The position numbers and the translations under genes were made by a program. This document shows positions 35,247-45,393 of a stretch of 64,000 bases of DNA, piece after piece. Within the stretch, counting starts at the first letter, position 1; every line of letters starts with the position of its first letter. The stretch covers positions 70,593,823 to 70,657,822 of the forward strand of contig NC_037092.1 in NCBI RefSeq assembly GCF_002994745.2, given 5' to 3'. A model generated the notes under the pieces. That model was not told the DNA's origin, ran no database searches, and saw nothing but the letters and a program-made list of their open reading frames with translations. This DNA is from Rosa chinensis. Taxonomy: Eukaryota; Streptophyta; Magnoliopsida; Rosales; Rosaceae.

Positions 35247-37141
35247 GGGTGGTATTGCAGCGTGAAGTCATAGTCCTTGATAAGCTCCATCCATCTTCGT
35301 TGTCGCATGTTTAAATCCTTCTGGGAGAAAATGTACTTGAGACTTTTGTGGTCGGAGAATAGATCGAATTGTTCGCCATACAAATAATGCCTCCAAATTT
35401 TCAAAGCAAAAACTACAACTGCTAGTTCAAGATCGTGGGTTGGATAGTTCTTCTCATGCACCTTCAATTGTCGGGATGCATATGCTACCACCTTCCCACG
35501 TTGCATGAGTACACAACCGAGCCCTTGATGTGATGCATCAGTATATATGACGAAAGGAACTCCACTTTCTGGAATGGTGAGGATGGGTGCTGTCGTCAAC
35601 CTTTCCTTTAGCTTTTGGAATGCTCGTTCACAATTATCATCCCAAATGTACTTCACATTCTTTCGAGTCAACCTCGTCATTGGTAGAGCAAGTTTTGAAA
35701 ATCCTTCTATGAACCTTCGATAATATCCAGCAAGGCCAAGAAAGCTTCGTACTTCCGTTGGAGTGGTAGGAGATTCCCATTCTAACACAGCTTCAATCTT
35801 TGCAGGGTCCATTGCTATCCCCTGTTGAGAGACTACGTGGCCTAAGAACTTTACTTGGTGTTGTCAGAAATCACACTTCTCAAGTTTCGCATATAACTTG
35901 TGTTCCCTAAGCACTTGTAAGGTAGTCTCCAAGTGTTGTGTATGATCCGCTTCACTTTTTGAATAAATCAAAATATCATCAATGAAGACGATAATGAATT
36001 TATCTAGAAATGGACTGAACACTCGGTTCATCAAATCCATGAATATGGCTGGTGCATTGGTTAATCCAAATGACATCACCAACCACTCATAATGTCCATA
36101 CCGTGTGTTAAATGCGGTTTTATGGGTATCATCCTCCTTGACCAGAAGTTGATGGTATCCAGAGCGCAAGTCGATCTTTGAAAATATTCGAGCTCCTCGT
36201 AGTTGATCGAACAAATCATCGATTCGTGGCAATGGATACTTATTTTTGATAGTCACCTTGTTTAGTTGCCGATAGTCGATGCATAGTCGGAGAGATCCGT
36301 CTTTCTTCTTTACGAACAACACAGGTGCTCCCCAGCTAGAAGCACTAGGCCGGATAAATCCGAGATTGAGCAACTCTTTGATTTGTGTCTATAACTCCTA
36401 TAATTCCTTTAGTGCCATTCTATAAGGAGTAACAGAAATCGGTCTGGCTTCAGGTATAAGGTCAATGCTGAATTCAATTTCTCGGCTTGGAGGTAAATGA
36501 GTGATTTCTCGGAAAATGTCTTTAAAAGAGTTCACTACAGGGATTTGGTCTATCAAAGGTTTTGAACTCTTTAATTCAATATTGGCAAGAAGTTTGGAAG
36601 GTATGAATCTTTTGGGCAAGTCACACTGAATTTTTCGAATGGGTTGACCAGGAATAGTGAAGGTGATGGTTTGCTCACGACAGCCTATAAGGGCATGATA
36701 TTTGCTTAACCAATCAAATCCTAGAATTATGTCAAATCGCCTCAAATTTATGAATATGAGGTCCATGGGAAATTCTGTATCTAGGACATGTATAGGACAT
36801 GATTTGCATACTTTGGTTAAAGTGGTAGATTTTTCTAATGGTGTTGAGACTGTTAAAATTTCATCATGCTCAGTTGGTGTCAATCCCAAAGTTGTGACAA
36901 ATGCAGCAGATATAAGCGAATCGGATGCGCCAGTATCAAATAGTATATGAGCTTGAGTACTATATGCTATTAGCATACTTTCCATCACGATGTTCTCACA
37001 AGCTATGGCATTTAGCTGGACAGGACGAGGTGGGTTATTTTTTTGCCTCGGTGCATCGCACTGATTTGAGAAATGTCCCATCTTGCCACAATTATAACAA
37101 GATTTTGGAGGGCGACGTGGCTTTGGACAAGCATTAGACAT
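35247..37141 (-). pseudogene. gypsy zinc knuckle, protease, RT and RNase H, broken
   Basis: From 37141 down: a CCHC knuckle (CYNCGKMGHFSNQC), retropepsin with LFDTGAS and ILGFDWL, RT with [12 protein letters not shown] and catalytic FIDDIL, and RNase H with TDAS, HDLEL and SDHKS. Stops interrupt at about 36390-36398 (two TAG codons between protease and RT) and at 35864 (TGA where Trp is expected). The frame ends after YHPGK, where the inverted LTR piece begins, so integrase and chromodomain are absent. The sequence is closest in style to chromoviruses of the Tekay/Del type. Confidence 0.92.
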
Positions 37142-37950
37142 GTGCCCCGTTTCTCCACAGTTGAAACACCGAATTGGGCGTCTTGCTACCTCCTTTCCTT
37201 GTTGAGTTAATGTTGTCGGCTTTTGAAATGTGTCTCTCCTTGTTTGCTGCTTCCATGGTTGTCCGCTTTCTGGTTAGACATTGGATGACTTCTCTTTCCT
37301 CGGAAGCCATTCTCTCGCTCCTTCTCCATGTGGTATTTTTGATTTTCTTCCTCTTGAGTTAGGGCTTTGTCCACAGCTTCCTCGTATGTGATTCTACGTT
37401 GAGTGACCATTCTTCGAATATTGGAATTCAGTCCTCCAATGAATCGTCGTACCTTTTTATCATCGGTATCTACCATGTGTGGAGCAAAACGAGAAAGTTT
37501 AGTGAACTTGGTCTCATATTCAATCACAGTCATCTTTCCTTGGGTAAGTTGAATAAACTCTAATTCTTTCTTGTCTCTCTCAACTTGTGGAAAATATTTT
37601 TCCAGAAATTTCTCTTTGAAGACAGCCCATTCCATGAGTTCCATTGCTGCAGGGAGTGTGACGCGTTTGACAGTGTCCCACCAGAAACGAGCATCTCCTT
37701 CTAAAAGACAAGTAGCCACTCTTCGTAACTCTACTTGGGTACAGTCCATCATTTCAAAGTGGATTTCCATATTGTAAATCCATTCTTCAGCCTCGTGAGG
37801 TTTCCCTCCAGCAAATTTCCTTGCTCCTAGACTCCTTATGTGTGTTACTAGTCATCCTAGCCTCCCACCGACTTGATTTCCCTCCATCCTTCTTGCGAAG
37901 GCTTCGACGAATTCGTCTGCGTCGACAGGTGGATTTCTTCTATCGGCCAT
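37142..37950 (-). pseudogene. gypsy gag (capsid), broken
   Basis: The likely start is the ATG at 37950 (MADRRNPPVDADEF). An in-frame TGA lies at 37852-37854. The retrotransposon gag capsid domain follows (AEEWIYNMEIHF, FWWDTVKR, FLEKYFP, EYETKFTKLSRFAP). After 37207 a frame change leads to two zinc knuckles, the second shared with the next entry. Gag packages the element RNA in cytoplasmic particles. Confidence 0.88.
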
Positions 37951-38169
37951 GGTCCTAATTAAAGAAAATGATCTACACGGTTATAATCTAAAACAAAATA
38001 TTCTTAAATCAAATATTTTATATCAAACATATTACACATAGGTTAGAAAAAGCTTCTAAGAGCTATTTTCTAACATCAACTTGACTTACAAGCATTATTG
38101 AAATACTACGATCTTTTCATGGAATGAAAAAAAAATACAAGCACCAAATTTCTAGGGTCTCTCTTTATT

Positions 38170-38706
38170 TTAAGAACTACCCTTCTCCAGGACCACATTA
38201 GGACTAGAGGTATTTGTTTCCTCAATTCCGTGATTTAGACCAGGAGTAGGCATAAAACCAAAAGGAATAGACACATGGGGGCGCACACTTAGGTATGGCT
38301 TTGATCTAATATGTGTATGAACATGAGATGATGTTGGTGCAGCAACATCATTGACAGGTTTAACACTAGGAGAATTTTCTGACTCTTCAGATTGAGTCAC
38401 TTATTGGTAATTGGGTGGCCCCCAATCCTTCGTCCTAAGCATTCCATTTGCAATAGCCTCATCATGAAGAATCCTCATGTTTTCGGGATTACTTAAAATC
38501 CATCTAGCTTCCATGTATAGATTAATTCCTTCATTAACATACAAAGTTGCCATGTAGTACTTATCATCAAGGTTGATGCCAGGGTTGTTTTGGGAGATGT
38601 CAATACACATGTTATATGCTAGTTGCCCAGCCTTGGCATGTAGTTCCAAATACTCATTCCCATATTGGACATCACTTCGCAAAGCTTCTACGTATCGATA
38701 ATCCAT
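38170..38706 (-). pseudogene. extra ORF upstream of gag, function unknown
   Basis: A frame of about 179 codons lies between the primer site and gag, with one TAA at 38401-38403 that splits it into 101 and 76 residues. The first part is rich in charged and aromatic residues (ELHAKAGQLAYNMC, RWILSNPENM). The second is Ser/Pro-rich. It matches no gag or pol domain I know. A separate ORF at this place is not standard for chromoviruses. Confidence 0.5.
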
Positions 38707-38939
38707 ACTGTTAAGTGATCATTGATAAATAGATACGTAAGTAACAAAATTCAAACTAAAACATTAATGATATTAATATGATTCAAACACAAAACTTCAA
38801 GATGCAACAAACTATATATAATAAGAATTTATACACAACTTTTACGTCTAGAACGATACACATAAATATAACCCTCCCCGTTCTTGTTAAGTTTTACAAA
38901 ATATATTTTTTTTTTTTGGCAAAACTTAAGAGAATGAAA

Positions 38940-38951
38940 GCTCTGATACCA
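38940..38951 (-). other. primer-binding site (initiator Met tRNA)
   Basis: The complement of TGGTATCAGAGC, three bases inside the LTR end at 38955. It fixes the minus orientation of the element and identifies 38955-39662 as its 5' LTR. Confidence 0.88.
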
Positions 38952-38954
38952 AAC

Positions 38955-39662
38955 TGCACACCCCAAATCCGAGACCAATATTATATTTTGAATATGTGAA
39001 GGTGTTAGTGAAATTGATCAAATATCTATCTATGATATATTTTGAATATGTGAAGGTGTTAGTGAAAAGAAAATCAAGCATGTGTTACTTTAATGTTATT
39101 TCACATATTAATACTACAATATTTGTTGGTTTGATAAGAAGATGTGACTATGTGGTTTATTACCAAACCATTCACACGCATAAATATATTTGTATATATG
39201 TGTGTGTATGTATTGTGTGTATATATATACATATTTAAGAATTTGTATGAACATATAAATGGTTCTTGGTACATTTTAATTGGTTGTTCAGTTTTGATTT
39301 CTTATAAGACACATTAATATGAGAATGTAAGTTGTGTACTTACTGGGCTTGTGTTGCTCATGATGCTACACCTTCTTGTTTTCAGGTAACGAGTAGACGC
39401 TTGGGGAAAGTGGGGTGATTCTCTAAATAAATGAATGTTTTATTTTTCTACTACTATTTCAAGAAAAATAATGTAATATATTTTTGTTCAACTTCAGTAT
39501 TGTAAAAATAATAATTTCAATTCCTAATAAAAGTACTATTCAGACTTATTTACAAATTCTCTTACTTTATTTCTTTGAGGAAGTTTTATTTGAAACAACC
39601 CACATCACGAATTCGGGTACCATATTTCAATATAATATTGGTCTCGGATTTGGGGTGTGACA
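38955..39662 (-). repeat. 5' LTR of the nested gypsy element, with 34-bp inverted ends
   Basis: 708 bp. Both ends carry the same block in opposite orientation (CACACCCCAAATCCGAGACC continuing to AATATTATATT), about 34 bp, far longer than the usual few bases of inverted repeat in an LTR. The interior is AT-rich and contains AATATGTGAAGGTGTTAGTGAA twice (about 38990 and 39045). Confidence 0.85.
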
Positions 39663-40876
39663 TGGATGAACAGTCTACTTATCTCATCATGGTTATCTAA
39701 CCATAAACCCAAATTGTTTCTGATTCTGCTAATCCGATTTTTTCTTTTCCTAAGGTTAGCCTGAGTATGGAAATATCTTGTGTTTTTGTCCCCAAGGGAA
39801 AGCCAATTGGCTTTAGCCCGTTGCGCCCAATACAACTCTTCCGCTCGCTCAGAGTTCAAAAAATCAGAAGTAAGAGAAAAAACTTTATCTTGGAGAAAGG
39901 TAGAATTGGGAAAAAGCATAAGCTGATTTTGGAAAAACTGCAGATCCTTTTGTAAAATATTCAAGTTACGAAACAAATTACCGAAATGTTCCTTACTCCA
40001 GTAGGTGAGTTTGTGAGAGAAAGCACCTGAAATAGTTAGAAAATTCTTAAGAGGGTCAGTTTCATAGTTTTGGGACCAACAATCTGTCACAATGTTAGTA
40101 AATTGTGGATGATCAAACCAAATGGCCTCAAGTTTAAAGGGTTTGATGTTGAAAGTCTTTTTGACACAAGTACTCAAGAGAATAGGGCCATGATCAGACC
40201 CTACAATTGGTAAATTTTCAAGCTGATAGTCCGGAAAATGTTGCAGCCAAGAAGGATTGGCAGTCACTCGATCCAACCTTTCAAAGATCACAGTATGATC
40301 CTTATGTTTATTGGTCCAAGTAAACGGAATTCCCCCAGTAGTTAGGGAAACCATATCTAAATAATTTAGAAAATCAATAAAATTTTGCATATAAATAGTA
40401 AAAGGAGAAGTCCCTCCACATTTTTCACTCGCAGTCGTAATATTGTTAAAATCTCTGACTAATATCCAAGGATCTCCATTTGCAGGTTAGAGAGATGTAA
40501 TCTCATTCCAAAGTTGATTCTGCAAATTCTTTTGTGGGAAAGCATAAATGAAAGAGACAAACCAATTGAGGTTTCTAGCATGATCCACAATACTACAATG
40601 TAAATATCTGTTATGATGCTGTAAAACCGAAAGATTGGCAGTGCTAGAGTTCCACATTAAGAGCAAACCACCAGATTGGCCATCAGAGAGCATAAAATCA
40701 AAATTATCAAAATAAAAAGAAAAATGGGAAAAGATTTTATTCGCCTGACTATCGTCAGGAATCCTAGTATCTAGGATGAACAAAACATCTAGCCGCAGGT
40801 TAACAATATAGAATTGGACCTGCGCTAGAAAACCTTGTCAGGAACTACCCTGGCTATTCCAGCTAAGTAATCTCAT
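39663..40876 (-). pseudogene. LINE ORF2 endonuclease part
   Basis: ORF2 probably starts at the ATG at 40876 (MRLLSWNSQG). The APE-like endonuclease shows LFILDTR, GGIPFTWTN, ERLDR and the catalytic SDHGP. Stops occur near 40840 (TGA) and 40487-40489 (TAA, where Gln is likely). After the endonuclease come the linker and the start of RT (WLSLGDKNTRYFH), then the nested LTR element begins. The coding sense continues at 34986. Confidence 0.9.
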
Positions 40877-41085
40877 GGGACAACAGGTTGGTTGGAGGTT
40901 GATTCAATATTCTGGCAGTCACTTGTTTCCATCATTTCCAACATCTGCCTAGTTCTCTTTTTTGGACTTGGTGCCACAGGACCAGCACCACAAGAACTAG
41001 GAACAGGAAAGTGAACATCATCTTTTATGAGAGCATCGATATCACCAAACTTGGGATCAAAAGCATCAAGGAACTGATCCACCTC

Positions 41086-42309
41086 TTAGGAGGAATCAGA
41101 GGAAACCACCACAATCTCCTTATGTTTCCTATTAGCGATAGCACGCTGATTAGCCTCAGCTTCACCCTTAGCAACATCTCTGAAAGACAACCCAACAAGA
41201 ACAACATTGTTGCCTTTCGGTCTATCAGAATTGGGGCCTGGTGTCCAATGACCATTCTTGGGAAAGCGTTGTCCTCTCCCCTTGCCTCTCCTAGAAACAA
41301 TTCTCCAATGGCTGTCAGCAGGATCATTGTCACCATAGGCATTACTTTCAGACCGGTCATCATTATTGGCCTTAAAGCTACCCGGCTCATAATAATTGAA
41401 CATGGGTTGAGGGAAAATAATGGAAATGTCATTTGACAGGAGTGGTTTGATGAACTCACTGTTTGCCATGTCAGCTGGATAGACCGCTTGCTCATGCTCC
41501 AATCTCTCGACCATAAAGAAGCTGTCCTTGATATTTCTTCTAGGACATACATGGTTTCTTTGACGGTAAAGGCCACAACGAAAACAAATCTCAAAGATAA
41601 CCTCATAGGACACTAAGACAAAGCTAGGGGGTTTACCATCATGGTTGTTGACCAGAGCCATGCTACGAAGTGGGTATCGTAGGTCCAGTTCAATCTTGAT
41701 GCGGGAAAACATGGTTTTTTTACCGGTGAGGGTAAACTCATCCGCTTGAATAAAAGTTCCAAGGTATTGGCCCAAGTGTTTGAGCGAGGATTCATGCCAA
41801 TGGGGAAGAGGTAAATTTGGGAGCCTCACCCAAACGATCAGACGATCAATGGAGGAGACAGTAGTATCGAATTCCGGGCTCCAGCGTTGGATGCGGAAGA
41901 GGCGACTCCTAATGTACCAAGGTCGGTTGTCGAGGATGAACAACACATCTTCTTCGTTATTAAACTCAAAGCAGAACCAATTATTGGGTAATCTGCTCAT
42001 GTTGATAGCCCCTTTGAGATTATTCCAGAGTTCTTGACACTTTGCGAAGACAATGTCAAGGGGGACCAGAGGCCCGAAGATCTTTCCTACTAGACAGAAT
42101 CTAGAATAGTGGCTATCGAAATCCTGTGGAGGAGGTGGCATATCAATTTGGACAGCAAATCTCTCAATATTGATGGTATTATCCCCAATAACAACAGGGA
42201 TAGAGTTGGAGGTATTTTGGTTTCGGGGAAAAGGAAAATACTGACGAACTGGGGTGGGACGACGACTGCTAGAGGCCAAATTAGCTTGGGAAACAGAATT
42301 GAAAGCCAT
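41086..42309 (-). CDS. LINE ORF1 protein (DUF4283, zinc knuckle)
   Basis: A frame of 407 codons from the ATG at 42309 (MAFNSVSQ) to the stop at 41086. The N-terminal half is a DUF4283 domain (LVGKIFGPLVPLD, WFCFEFNNEEDVLFIL, RPWYI). It is followed by a plant CCHC-like knuckle (CFRCGLYRQRNHVC), then a basic and Ser-rich tail. The frame stays open upstream to 42807, but that hydrophobic stretch looks like 5' UTR. ORF1 proteins bind LINE RNA. It is uninterrupted, unlike ORF2. Confidence 0.85.
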   Translation of the reverse strand: MAFNSVSQANLASSSRRPTPVRQYFPFPRNQNTSNSIPVVIGDNTINIERFAVQIDMPPPPQDFDSHYSRFCLVGKIFGPLVPLDIVFAKCQELWNNLKGAINMSRLPNNWFCFEFNNEEDVLFILDNRPWYIRSRLFRIQRWSPEFDTTVSSIDRLIVWVRLPNLPLPHWHESSLKHLGQYLGTFIQADEFTLTGKKTMFSRIKIELDLRYPLRSMALVNNHDGKPPSFVLVSYEVIFEICFRCGLYRQRNHVCPRRNIKDSFFMVERLEHEQAVYPADMANSEFIKPLLSNDISIIFPQPMFNYYEPGSFKANNDDRSESNAYGDNDPADSHWRIVSRRGKGRGQRFPKNGHWTPGPNSDRPKGNNVVLVGLSFRDVAKGEAEANQRAIANRKHKEIVVVSSDSS

Positions 42310-43093
42310 TGGTAACAGAGGCACAACTGAAAAACTCAGGTAGGTAAGCATGGAGTGAAAAACCAATCTGTAGAGCCGATTTATACACCTCCCGGTGCGT
42401 GGGGAACACTTAAAGCTGGAGACCACCAGGTCTCGCATGCGGAAGACAGTAACTCGGGAAGTTAGAAAATCATCTAGGAATCCAGAAAACTCAAACAAAA
42501 CAACACGCAAATGATCTAAAAGAAGAAGTTTTGAAAACCCAGCGAAACTCAAAAACCGAAAAGTAACGAGGAGCATCCCAAACCCAATGAAATTCAGGGC
42601 AAAGAAATCATTGCACAGAGAAATAGGATAAGATCTAATTAAGAAAGGGATAAGATATACTCCCTGAAAGAATCGAGGCAGAGGATCCCGCAGTTTGCAT
42701 GCTTGAGTCGGAAGACGAAGCGCTCCAGTCATAGAGATCCACAAAAAGCAAAAAATCCAGTGGGCATAAACAAACCGCGAATCTCGCCCAACCTCGATAA
42801 CCAGCATTGTCCGCAGCCTCTTGGAATAGAGGTTATGATTTGCGCAACCTTCGTGCTCTAGGTATTGCCCATATCTGCAATTGCAACGTAAGCTGGAGTC
42901 ATCCTTTGCCTGGGAGGATGAGAAACTAATTCCTGGCCATAAGTCCCTCCAAGTGCTCGTCCAGGAAAACCAGCTAACAAGGGTGATTATGAAGGAAAGA
43001 ATCGAAATTGGAAACCCTAAATGCCCAGAAAAGGGGGTGCGTGGGGGTGCGTTCCTAAAGCCAAGTTTCCATTTCGTTTTTTTTTTCTTAGTA
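42310..43093 (-). other. LINE 5' UTR
   Basis: Sequence between ORF1 and the 5' end set by the TSD at 43094. It has no extra domain and includes the open but non-conserved extension of the ORF1 frame. Confidence 0.7.
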
Positions 43094-43108
43094 TGTGGAA
43101 GTCAAGTT
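43094..43108. repeat. LINE target-site duplication, right copy
   Basis: TGTGGAAGTCAAGTT, identical to 32034-32048. Confidence 0.92.
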
Positions 43109-43848
43109 GTTTTCGAAGGTTTTTAAAAGTAAGGTACCATTGCACGGTTGCAACGAATTTGCTATTCAGCAACTTGCTTATCGAAAAGAAGCAAGATTCA
43201 TGGAACAAAGTGTATCATATGGAAAGTACAATAGGGGACACTTGCTGAATTGATAAAAATAGCTCCGGAATTGGGATATGAAAATAGTGGAAGCACAAAA
43301 TAGGAGTTTTACAAATGTTATTTTGTTGTGTAAGTTGATGCGTGATGAAGTATTCCACGCAAATTATTTACAAGCAATACTTGAGAATTCTTACACTAAA
43401 GCATTGGTTGATACTTGTGGCAATGAATTTGTGAGAAGTGGATTTGCCACTGCCTTGCAATATGTTGTTATTGAGATTAGTGGGTGACTAAGTGTTAGTC
43501 CCCGGCTTATTTGAAAGCCTATTGAATTATTCAGAAAAGTTGAAATACTAATGTCTTTGTTTATGACATTGAGCTCAGAGTAGTTGGACGACGTAATGAG
43601 ATCAAATGTAGGCATATTCACACAATGTGATTGAGAAAAGAATTGCGCAAATGGCTTAAGAGTTTGATAAAGTTGACCCCATAAGTGAAGTAAGATAAAC
43701 AATGTGAAAGGTAAAGGTTCAAAAACTATCAGGGGAAGCTAAAACTATGTCTTGTGCACACTCGAGTCTGAGGTGAAAAGAAGTAACCTCTCTTATATCA
43801 TGCATTTAGCAAATTTCGAGGGTGAAATTTATTTTAAGGGGGGTGGAA
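43109..43848 (+). mobile_element. 3' internal end of another gypsy element
   Basis: No pol motif is readable, but the segment ends AATTTCGAGGGTGAAATTT, then the purine tract AAGGGGGGTGGAA (43836-43848) and an LTR start TGTGAGGCCC. That is the standard 3' end of a plant chromovirus. The short ORF at 43278 has no recognisable domain. How far left this element reaches, and whether the LINE lies within it, cannot be told. Confidence 0.6.
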
Positions 43849-44241
43849 TGTGAGGCCCTGAAAATTTTTATTTAATTTTTTAAGGAAATTTTCACCATAA
43901 GAATTTAACAAGGCAAAAGAAGTGGAAGAAAATAATTTCAGAGATTTCTTTGGTAAAGAGATCACAATTTGGGCCATCTGATTTAAGCTCGGGCCAATGT
44001 TCTTTCATTTGGGCCTAGAATATGACTAGAGTTTATTGAGACAAATTGTCGAAGTTAATTTGAAATGAAGACGAAGTGGATTTTTATGAAATCGAGTTTT
44101 GGGGCTCGCGTGAAGTCGAAGATATAAAAAGGGTATTGTTGACAAAAAACAATTGAAGGTTACGAGCCCAAAACTCGAAAGTAATCAGCTAAAAGAATTG
44201 GGTAATTTTTCGCAAGGGTGCAACAGACATTTCGCACGAGA

Positions 44242-44254
44242 TATAAATAAAAGG
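44242..44254 (+). promoter_or_regulatory. TATA box of the gypsy LTR
   Basis: TATAAATAAAAGG, about 400 bp into the LTR, in the usual place for the element promoter at the U3/R border. A CT-rich transcript leader follows. Confidence 0.5.
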
Positions 44255-45236
44255 GGTTAGGAAACCCTAGAACCCCAAAACTCCCTCTTCGTCTCACCTG
44301 GCCACGTCGCTCTCTCTTTCTCCCCGACCTCTCTCTTTCTCACCTTCTCTCTTTGCCAGCCCCGAAAACTCCATCTCCGGTCACCAGCTCTTGTCAGCGC
44401 CACCACCAATCAAACCCACATCCAAATCCTATCAAAGCCCAACCAAAATCACTGACATGCAACCCCGGCAACCTCCACACTCGACAACTCAAGACTGTGA
44501 CGCCATTGTTCCTCGACCCTCACCTGTTTCTGGCCATTTCTTCACACAACCACCGTCATTCCACTCAGCAAGCAGAGGGGAGCAAAATGCAAAAGTCTCC
44601 TCACCCATTAAAGCCGAGTGACACCATATGAGCTTCGCTGGAACTCATAGCTATGCATGCTTCGTTCTCCAACCTTCCGTTGGAATTGTACCAAACTACC
44701 ACTAAGGCTTTGATCAACACCTATTCTTTTATCAGAACCCTGTAATCCCTGTCACTCCCTGATTTTTAAGCACAAAAGTAAATCACATAAACAAACAAAA
44801 TACACAAGGCGTGATGATTCAAACATTGATCCTAAATACTAGAAAATTTTCCTTTTTTTAAAACGAGTGTACTACTAAGTTCCGAACTCACAATGGCAAT
44901 ACAGACTCGTTCTTTAGAGTTATATATTACATTACAAAAGTTTACAAATTAAACTGCGTTAACAAAATAGTAAGTAAATACTTCCTCAGAGCTTGCTACA
45001 AATGGAAGTCTGAAAAAGGTCAAAGCAACAAAATTACGTCCACACACCTACATTTGCGACTGCAACACTCATACGTTAGCCACGACCACTCTAACCTGCA
45101 AAATCAACCCCTACACCATGGAATAGTTCACCGAGTCGCAACAACAAACCCGGTAAGCTTTTGACAACTCGTATGAGTAAATTTGAACTACAATAGTAGA
45201 CTGGAATAATAAAGTCAACCAATTCAAAATAATATA

Positions 45237-45393
45237 GTAATCCCTGCAGATGATTTAGTTCAGGTGATCACATGAAGATAAAACAATATAACGAAATAGT
45301 AATCCCTGCAGATACTTAGTTCAGGAGATTACATTAAAACCGAACAATTTAGAAAGTAGTAATCCCTGCATATAATTTAGTTCAGGAGATTAC
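45237..45393 (-). repeat. three-unit hairpin repeat, 61-bp period
   Basis: Each unit has GTAATCCCTG, then a loop of 13-14 bases ending TTAGTT, then CAGGAGATTAC or a variant, so the arms pair with a one-base bulge. Units start at 45237, 45299 and 45359. Stems are nearly identical, unlike those at 6191-6473. Confidence 0.7.

Larger units (their letters stand above)
34987..39662 (-). mobile_element. Ty3/gypsy element with inverted LTR ends, inserted in the LINE
   Basis: TGGAT duplications flank the insert. Its coding part (gag, protease, RT, RNase H) is on the minus strand, and a Met-tRNA primer site sits next to a 708-bp LTR at the high-coordinate end. At the low end there is no normal 3' LTR. 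Instead, 260 bp of LTR in the opposite orientation is joined straight onto RNase H, and integrase is missing. The two outer ends are thus inverted copies of each other (TGTCACACCCC...GGGGTGTGACA). The coding region has many stops. Confidence 0.9.
32049..43093 (-). mobile_element. L1-type LINE with nested LTR element
   Basis: A perfect 15-bp TSD encloses a minus-strand element with ORF1 (DUF4283 and zinc knuckle), then ORF2 with endonuclease, reverse transcriptase, zf-RVT region and RNase H. This is the layout of plant L1 elements that have gained an RNase H. The short A-tail lies at the low-coordinate end. Without the insertion at 34987-39662 the LINE is about 6.4 kb and seems full length. 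ORF2 has several stops and a frameshift, so it cannot move by itself. Confidence 0.95.

Noticed and set aside
42310..42807. N-terminal extension of LINE ORF1
   Set aside because: The frame is open but reads as hydrophobic, non-conserved sequence. The ATG at 42309 fits the start of the known domain layout.
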